DNA from: Acidobacteriota bacterium
GTDB lineage: Bacteria; Acidobacteriota; Blastocatellia; Pyrinomonadales; Pyrinomonadaceae
DNA length: 8,741 nt
Reading direction: 5' to 3'
Assembly: GCA_020853255.1 (NCBI GenBank)
Contig: JADYZI010000072.1
Span: 1-8,741 of the forward strand
The notes under the pieces were generated by a model. The model searched no databases. It saw only the letters and a list, made by a program, of their open reading frames with translations, and was not told where the DNA came from. Of this stretch, positions 5,814 to 8,741 are shown piece after piece. Both the position numbers and the translations under genes were made by a program. How positions within the stretch are numbered: the stretch's first letter is position 1; each line of letters begins with the position of its first letter.

Positions 5814-7025
5814 CTAATTTTCCTCCGACGTAAGTCCAAAAAGAACTCGAGCGCGACCATGGCCAACAAGATCGTTATAGACGTGATAAGTGTTACTTTC
5901 TTTTCTCACTCTTCCAGCAACAATAGCAGGATGAACTTTAATCTGCTGGGCAAATCTAAGAATTGCAGTCCTCGAGGGGAAGACGCGAGCCGGACTAGAG
6001 GCCCACTTCTCAGACGGAATTAGAGCCTCTGCTGCACTCTCGTCAGCCTCTACTTCCAGAGGGTCATCATGGTGTTTGACGTCCAGGTCATCATAAAAAT
6101 GCTTACGCCCAACGTCGGCATGGAAGTACAGGTGCGACAATTCGTGCATTAGCGTAAACCAGAAGTTGTCCAGCCGATCGTACCTAAGCGTCAAACCAAT
6201 AATCGGGTGTTCTGCGAAGGTGAGGATTGCTGAGCCATCAAGATATGTTCGAGGTAATGCGGGCTCAACAACCAAAGAAATACCTAGTTCCCTTAACGCA
6301 GCCTGTGCTCGAAGTGGCCCGTCCGGGAAGACGCTCAGCCGAGCCATTTCCTGCATTTTCCCCAAATTCAGGAGGGTCTTGTCATAGTTCCTTGGCGGCG
6401 GACAACCTTTGGCCAACTGGATTATCCGAGCACTCCATGCGCTAAGCGCGAAGCGGTTCATTTCTCTGCCGGATCGCACGTGATTTGATGTCTTATTCAA
6501 ACCGTAGGCACGATCTAAACCACCCACAGAATCAAAGAACACCTTTATGTGCCTTGCAATCGAAGCCTTGGCTTCCTTATATTCCACCGGAATCCATCCG
6601 CGAGCGCACATCTCCTTTGCCGGGTATCTGAGCCAGTCCTCTCCTTCTGCATCAGTAACTAAAGTTGTGGGTTTAATCAGAACGTCAGCGGGAATGCCTA
6701 ATCCGGAATTCAAAGCTTGTACCATTGAGAGCGTCAATTGTCGCTTCCTAGAAAGCACTTCGGACACTTTGCTCCGACTCCCAATATATGGCACTAGGTC
6801 GGTCTGTTTCAGGCCCATCTGGTCCATACGAAATAGAATCGACTCCACCGCATCGCTGTCAGGCAGACTCGAACTTTGCTCCTCGTAATTGGAAACAAGA
6901 TGAACGAGCAATTCTAGCCGACCTCCGTCGGGCGTATCAGGATCCGGATCGGAATCAATCAACCGATCAATCTCATCGAGAGCGGCCGCATATGCGGAAT
7001 CTGTCTTGATTATCTCAAGCTGCAT
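5814..7025 (-). CDS. HigA-type HTH antitoxin fused to ImmA/IrrE zinc metallopeptidase
   Basis: A 403-residue two-domain protein. Residues 1-117 match the HigA antitoxin type paired with HigB: the N-terminal segment LDEIDRLIDSDP...GGRLELLVHLV, then an HTH (RMDQMGLKQTDLVPYIGSRSKVSEVLSRKR) and the closing NSGLGIPADVLI. Residues 120-225 form a linker domain I cannot name. Residues 226-345 are the ImmA/IrrE peptidase: HELSH at 294-298 inside FTLMHELSHLYFH, with EVEADESAAEALIP (324-337) supplying the probable third zinc ligand. ImmA/IrrE proteases cleave repressors in known systems (ImmA on ImmR, IrrE on DdrO). I chose ATG 7025 over the upstream in-frame ATG at 7091, which would overlap the toxin gene. 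AAGGA lies seven bases before it and overlaps the toxin's stop codon. Likely represses its own operon through the HTH. Confidence 0.88.
   Translation of the reverse strand: MQLEIIKTDSAYAAALDEIDRLIDSDPDPDTPDGGRLELLVHLVSNYEEQSSSLPDSDAVESILFRMDQMGLKQTDLVPYIGSRSKVSEVLSRKRQLTLSMVQALNSGLGIPADVLIKPTTLVTDAEGEDWLRYPAKEMCARGWIPVEYKEAKASIARHIKVFFDSVGGLDRAYGLNKTSNHVRSGREMNRFALSAWSARIIQLAKGCPPPRNYDKTLLNLGKMQEMARLSVFPDGPLRAQAALRELGISLVVEPALPRTYLDGSAILTFAEHPIIGLTLRYDRLDNFWFTLMHELSHLYFHADVGRKHFYDDLDVKHHDDPLEVEADESAAEALIPSEKWASSPARVFPSRTAILRFAQQIKVHPAIVAGRVRKESNTYHVYNDLVGHGRARVLFGLTSEEN
5821..5826 (-). promoter_or_regulatory. Shine-Dalgarno of the Beta_protein gene inside the upstream ORF
   Basis: GGAGGA on the minus strand, seven bases before ATG 5813 and inside the last codons of the HigA-ImmA gene. 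It supports the start and a stop/restart coupling at the TAG|ATG junction. Confidence 0.75.
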
Positions 7026-7032
7026 GGCTTTG

Positions 7033-7037
7033 TCCTT
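7033..7037 (-). promoter_or_regulatory. Shine-Dalgarno of HigA-ImmA overlapping the toxin stop codon
   Basis: The minus strand reads TAAGGA. TAA is the toxin stop (7038-7036) and AAGGA (7037-7033) is the SD for ATG 7025, with seven bases between. Ribosomes ending on the toxin therefore sit on the antitoxin's binding site. Confidence 0.7.
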
Positions 7038-7320
7038 ATGAATACCATTCTGTGTATTCGGCGTGGGTGCCAATTTTCTCAACCTTGACAACTCCTACCT
7101 TGTACGAAACCTTGACGACCAATCTATATCTGTTTCCCTTAATATTGAAGATAACAGTGTTATCTGCTAAAAAACTTGCTGCCGGATACTTGTTCTTTAT
7201 ATCCATTGGGGTGTTCCAATCTGCATCTAGTATTTCGTCGATCCAGGCCCTAATGGCACCACGAATGTCGGCGTGGTCTTTTGCAAAATCTTCAAGTATC
7301 GGCCTTCCAACCAGTTTCAT
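7036..7320 (-). CDS. higB: HigB-family toxin (mRNA interferase, RelE-like fold)
   Basis: A 94-residue toxin of the HigB_toxin family, whose members cleave translated mRNA on the ribosome. The conserved family track is intact: ILDADWNTPMDIKNKYPAAS (30-49), FLADNTVIFNIKGNRYRLVVK (50-70) and the terminal GTHAEY (84-89). Length is normal for the family (about 95-100). It is first in a three-gene operon, upstream of its antitoxin, the order typical of higBA and opposite to most toxin-antitoxin pairs. No clear SD precedes ATG 7320. A TATAGT box at 7334-7329 on the minus strand would give a nearly leaderless transcript. Inverted repeats at 7339-7368 are candidate sites for autoregulation by the HigA domain. 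Confidence 0.88.
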   Translation of the reverse strand: MKLVGRPILEDFAKDHADIRGAIRAWIDEILDADWNTPMDIKNKYPAASFLADNTVIFNIKGNRYRLVVKVSYKVGVVKVEKIGTHAEYTEWYS

Positions 7321-7328
7321 AATGACAT

Positions 7329-7334
7329 ACTATA
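7329..7334 (-). promoter_or_regulatory. Candidate -10 box of the HigB operon
   Basis: TATAGT on the minus strand, eight bases before ATG 7320, within the palindrome ACTATAGT (7329-7336). I see no well-spaced -35; TTGACG at 7348-7343 is only eight bases upstream, too close to pair with it. Low-confidence promoter call. Confidence 0.3.
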
Positions 7335-7338
7335 GTTA

Positions 7339-7368
7339 TTCCCGTCAAGGGAACATGTGAGAAGTTCC
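7339..7368. promoter_or_regulatory. Candidate operator: overlapping inverted repeats upstream of higB
   Basis: TTCCC (7339-7343), five bases, GGGAA (7349-7353); then GGAAC (7350-7354), nine bases, GTTCC (7364-7368). Three half-sites of the same type are arranged alternately, 19 to 48 bases before the toxin start. This is suitable for binding by the dimeric HTH of the antitoxin. Confidence 0.45.
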
Positions 7369-7420
7369 GTTACAACGTACCACCGAATCTTGGGGAATGC
7401 AATCGTGATTTGCTCGTTAA

Positions 7421-7888
7421 CTAAAGGTTTATCTGATATTGAATTCTCTTTGTGCGGATTTTTGCTTCGAGTTCGGGGACGGTGAGGGTTGCGTGGGACA
7501 GTGATTCCGGGTTCAGGCAGACGAAGCAGAAGCGGAATTTGTCGCCGAGGCGTTCACCGAAATCGAATTCGTTTTGGGTCGCTCCGAAGAAGAATCCTTT
7601 TGGGTTATTTGGGAGAAATGCGCGAGTGCATTTCAGTTCAATGAGCGTTAGCTCGCCAATGTGCGTCTCGATCGCGCCGAGTGTCAACTCGGCGCCGGCG
7701 AGACGCGGGATTAGAACCATATCGAACGAACGCGAGAAATTCTTTGGCTGTTCGAGCAGTTCGAGGATTCGCCGTCGTTCGTCCTTATCGACAAAGAAAA
7801 AGCCCGCGTTCAAAGATTCCAGATATTGGATTCCTTCCTTCTCAGTCGCGTTATTCCTGCGAGTGATCGTGAACGATTGGTCGGGCAT
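7421..7888 (-). CDS. PD-(D/E)XK nuclease-like protein (DUF3883-like), restriction-type
   Basis: A 155-residue protein resembling the PD-(D/E)XK nuclease fold, close in pattern to the DUF3883 type. SFDMVLI carries Asp56. LTLIELKCTRAF gives Glu84-Leu-Lys86 on the next strand, and GATQNEFDFGERLGDKFRFCFV (102-123) matches the 'T.nE...' segment that follows the active site in that family. The N-terminus ATEKEGIQYLESL is a helix with a Glu typical of such folds. At 155 residues it is small for a restriction enzyme. It is second in a two-gene operon with an XRE regulator: its ATG follows the regulator's TAG with no gap, and AGGTG lies eight bases before it. No methyltransferase gene is visible on either side. 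It could be a restriction enzyme, a different DNA-targeting defence nuclease, or inactive. Confidence 0.7.
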   Translation of the reverse strand: MPDQSFTITRRNNATEKEGIQYLESLNAGFFFVDKDERRRILELLEQPKNFSRSFDMVLIPRLAGAELTLGAIETHIGELTLIELKCTRAFLPNNPKGFFFGATQNEFDFGERLGDKFRFCFVCLNPESLSHATLTVPELEAKIRTKRIQYQINL

Positions 7889-8125
7889 CTAGCGTTCACC
7901 TCGCGAGTTGTCGAAATCGAGAAGCTCACTTTCCGACATCTCAAAAACTCTTGCGAAAACACCGATATTCGAAAGGGAAAGGTTCCTTTCGCCGCGTTCG
8001 ACCATGCCGATGTAGGTGCGGTGGAAGCCGGTGAGTTCGGCGAGTTTTTCTTGTGAGAGGTTTCGGGCGGTGCGTAAAGTTCGGATCCTGCTGCCGAAGG
8101 CCTCAAGGAGAGGGCGGTTGAGCAT
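7889..8125 (-). CDS. XRE-family HTH regulator (controller-protein-like)
   Basis: A 78-residue single-domain HTH_3 protein. Residues 9-71 form the whole domain: FGSRIRTLRTARNLSQEKLAELTG, then the recognition region FHRTYIGMVERGERNLSLSNI, then VFARVFEMSESELL. Its size and the HRTYIG.(I/V)ERGERN.SL sequence are typical of controller (C) proteins and other small autoregulators that time restriction endonuclease expression. It is stop-to-start coupled to the nuclease-like gene. Two ATAC-N5-GTAT sites lie 15 and 40 bases upstream of the ATG and are the probable operators. No SD precedes the start, which is common for C genes expressed from leaderless transcripts. Confidence 0.87.
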   Translation of the reverse strand: MLNRPLLEAFGSRIRTLRTARNLSQEKLAELTGFHRTYIGMVERGERNLSLSNIGVFARVFEMSESELLDFDNSRGER

Positions 8126-8139
8126 TTCAGATCAAAGCT

Positions 8140-8152
8140 ATACGCATTGTAT
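8140..8152. promoter_or_regulatory. Proximal XRE operator ATAC-N5-GTAT
   Basis: ATACGCATTGTAT, a 13-bp dyad whose near edge is 14 bases before the regulator's start codon. It would overlap the promoter or start region and suits repression. Confidence 0.55.
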
Positions 8153-8164
8153 GCAGCGATCAAC

Positions 8165-8177
8165 ATACAGAGAGTAT
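8165..8177. promoter_or_regulatory. Distal XRE operator ATAC-N5-GTAT
   Basis: ATACAGAGAGTAT has the same 4-5-4 dyad as the proximal site, centred 25 bp away. A tandem pair of matching dyads is the usual layout for controller proteins that activate at one site and repress at the other. Confidence 0.55.
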
Positions 8178-8179
8178 CA

Positions 8180-8214
8180 GTGAATGGTGAATTGTGAATG
8201 GTGAATTGTGAATG
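8180..8214 (+). repeat. Heptamer tandem repeat, five units
   Basis: Five uninterrupted 7-mers GTGAAT followed by G, T, G, T, G. The same unit occurs three times on the opposite strand at 4254-4274. The array starts three bases after the distal XRE operator and closes the island on this side. Confidence 0.75.
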
Positions 8215-8265
8215 GCGTGTGCCGCGATGTGCGATCCAAGATCTATGGATCCGGGCGATCGGGTT

Positions 8266-8670
8266 CTATCGGCCGAGGGTCTTTGCGTCGCCGAGGTCGA
8301 GGATCAGCACGCCTTGTCTGTCGATCTGGCAGCGGTCAAAGACGCGCGTTCCTTCGATCTTGATGCCGAATTCGCGCAGCATCTTGTGCCCGCGGATACG
8401 CACACCGCCATGTTTCCCACGCGGACGCGCCGGGAACGCATTTTTCTCAACGCCGAGCCTGGCCCGCCTTAGACCGATGACGTCGCGTTCGCGGTCGTAC
8501 AAAAGTTGATAGGCATCGGGATTTACCATCGCTTCGTGCGTTACCCGGCTGAGGATGATGTCGCCGTAGCGGTTTATCGACGCGTACATCGACGTCCAAC
8601 GCGATTCCGCCGCTCCCCTCGGACATACTTCCCAATTTCGCCGTACATTGATCGTTTCGATATACACCAT
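8266..8670 (-). CDS. Conserved-looking hypothetical protein
   Basis: A 134-residue basic, soluble protein that I cannot assign. It starts MVYIETI and contains AAESRWTSMYASINRYGDIILSRVTHEAM. A compact beta-like stretch AYQLLYDRERDVIGLRRARLGVEKNAFP follows, then a Lys/Arg/Gly-rich loop (ARPRGKHGGVRIRGHK) and an acidic end. The mix of short strands and basic loops could suit nucleic-acid binding; that is inference only. Codon use is GC-rich in most of the gene, unlike the island next to it, so it is probably a resident gene. The start at 8670 has no SD. A -10-like TATCAT lies ten bases before the ATG, with TTGCAT 17 bases further up, which would give a nearly leaderless mRNA. An operator-like dyad overlaps that promoter. 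Confidence 0.7.
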   Translation of the reverse strand: MVYIETINVRRNWEVCPRGAAESRWTSMYASINRYGDIILSRVTHEAMVNPDAYQLLYDRERDVIGLRRARLGVEKNAFPARPRGKHGGVRIRGHKMLREFGIKIEGTRVFDRCQIDRQGVLILDLGDAKTLGR

Positions 8671-8680
8671 AACAAAACAA

Positions 8681-8709
8681 ATGATACACGAAATGTATCA
8701 AGTATGCAA
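8681..8709 (-). promoter_or_regulatory. Candidate promoter of the hypothetical gene at 8670
   Basis: On the minus strand, TTGCAT (8709-8704), a 17-base spacer, then TATCAT (8686-8681). The transcription start would fall about three bases before ATG 8670. Spacing is ideal; the -35 match is weak. Confidence 0.45.
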
Positions 8710-8719
8710 CAGTGTATCA
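8682..8719. promoter_or_regulatory. Operator-like dyad with a third half-site
   Basis: TGATACA (8682-8688), five bases, TGTATCA (8694-8700) form a perfect 7-5-7 dyad overlapping the -10 and spacer. TGTATCA recurs at 8713-8719, 19 bp downstream of the second arm. A repressor binding here would block the promoter. Confidence 0.6.
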
Positions 8720-8741
8720 CATAAAAAATGCTCATCAGATC

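Noticed and set aside
7343..7348. TTGACG as the -35 box of the higB promoter
   Set aside because: No acceptable -10 box at 16-18 bases; the TATAGT box is only eight bases away. The hexamer is better explained as the centre of the TTCCC/GGGAA dyad.
7452..7892. 146-residue plus-strand frame over the nuclease-like gene, considered as the missing half of the 4325 gene
   Set aside because: No similarity of composition to the GC-rich fragment. The minus strand has D/ExK motifs, an SD and a coupled start.
4585..8180. Target-site duplications or transposase genes marking a classical mobile element
   Set aside because: I compared both edges by eye and found no convincing direct repeat, integrase, transposase or tRNA attachment site. 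The only matched edge feature is the heptamer repeat.
8180..8214. CRISPR array
   Set aside because: Seven-base units without spacers; a simple tandem repeat, with no cas genes in the window.
8198..8509. Plus-strand frame starting inside the heptamer array
   Set aside because: It starts within repeat DNA and lies opposite the better-supported hypothetical gene at 8266-8670.

Overview
The window looks chromosomal and Gram-negative. It carries a family 9 (heptosyltransferase-like) glycosyltransferase, a lipoprotein with a signal peptide, and a Trm112/UPF0434-type zinc protein. Apparent TTG starts, high GC in the core genes and several palindromic or heptameric intergenic repeats are compatible with an Acidobacteriota (Blastocatellia-like) genome. 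That assignment is an inference from style; no marker gene fixes it.

Left part (1-2235). A 5'-truncated SPFH-domain protein with three C-terminal zinc ribbons ends at 1145. A foreign-looking gene follows (1318-2115), encoding a peptidoglycan-binding-like N-terminus and an unknown beta-rich C-terminus. Immediately after it, at 2131-2232, lies a second, stand-alone copy of the last 33 codons of the SPFH gene. That copy ends exactly where the convergent lipoprotein gene ends. The layout suggests a one-gene insertion or recombination at the 3' end of the SPFH gene which supplied or duplicated its tail.

Middle (2233-4330). A lipoprotein gene (minus strand) and a Trm112/UPF0434 gene (plus strand) diverge from an 84-bp spacer. 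The glycosyltransferase follows the Trm112-like gene, 19 nt downstream, probably in the same transcript. After it comes an intergenic stretch of three hairpins and heptamer repeats.

Accessory island (about 4600-8180, all genes on the minus strand, visibly lower GC). Its left edge runs into and truncates a GC-rich gene that starts at 4325. It holds two compact modules. Module A, in transcription order, is a HigB-type toxin, a HigA-type HTH antitoxin fused to an ImmA/IrrE zinc protease, and a 402-residue 'Beta_protein' family member. The SD of the second gene overlaps the toxin stop codon, and the second and third genes are joined stop-to-start with no gap. Module B is a small XRE regulator (controller-protein-like) and a PD-(D/E)XK/DUF3883-like nuclease, again joined TAG|ATG with no gap. 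Two ATAC-N5-GTAT sites sit just upstream of the regulator. No methyltransferase is visible. Module A is the best candidate here for an under-described defence or stress system: a toxin, a protease-fused antitoxin and a third effector or sensor protein in one coupled operon.

Right edge (8180-8741). A five-unit GTGAATN tandem repeat matches, in inverted orientation, the three-unit repeat left of the island. It is followed by a conserved-looking hypothetical gene of unknown function, whose promoter region contains an inverted-repeat operator and may give a leaderless transcript.
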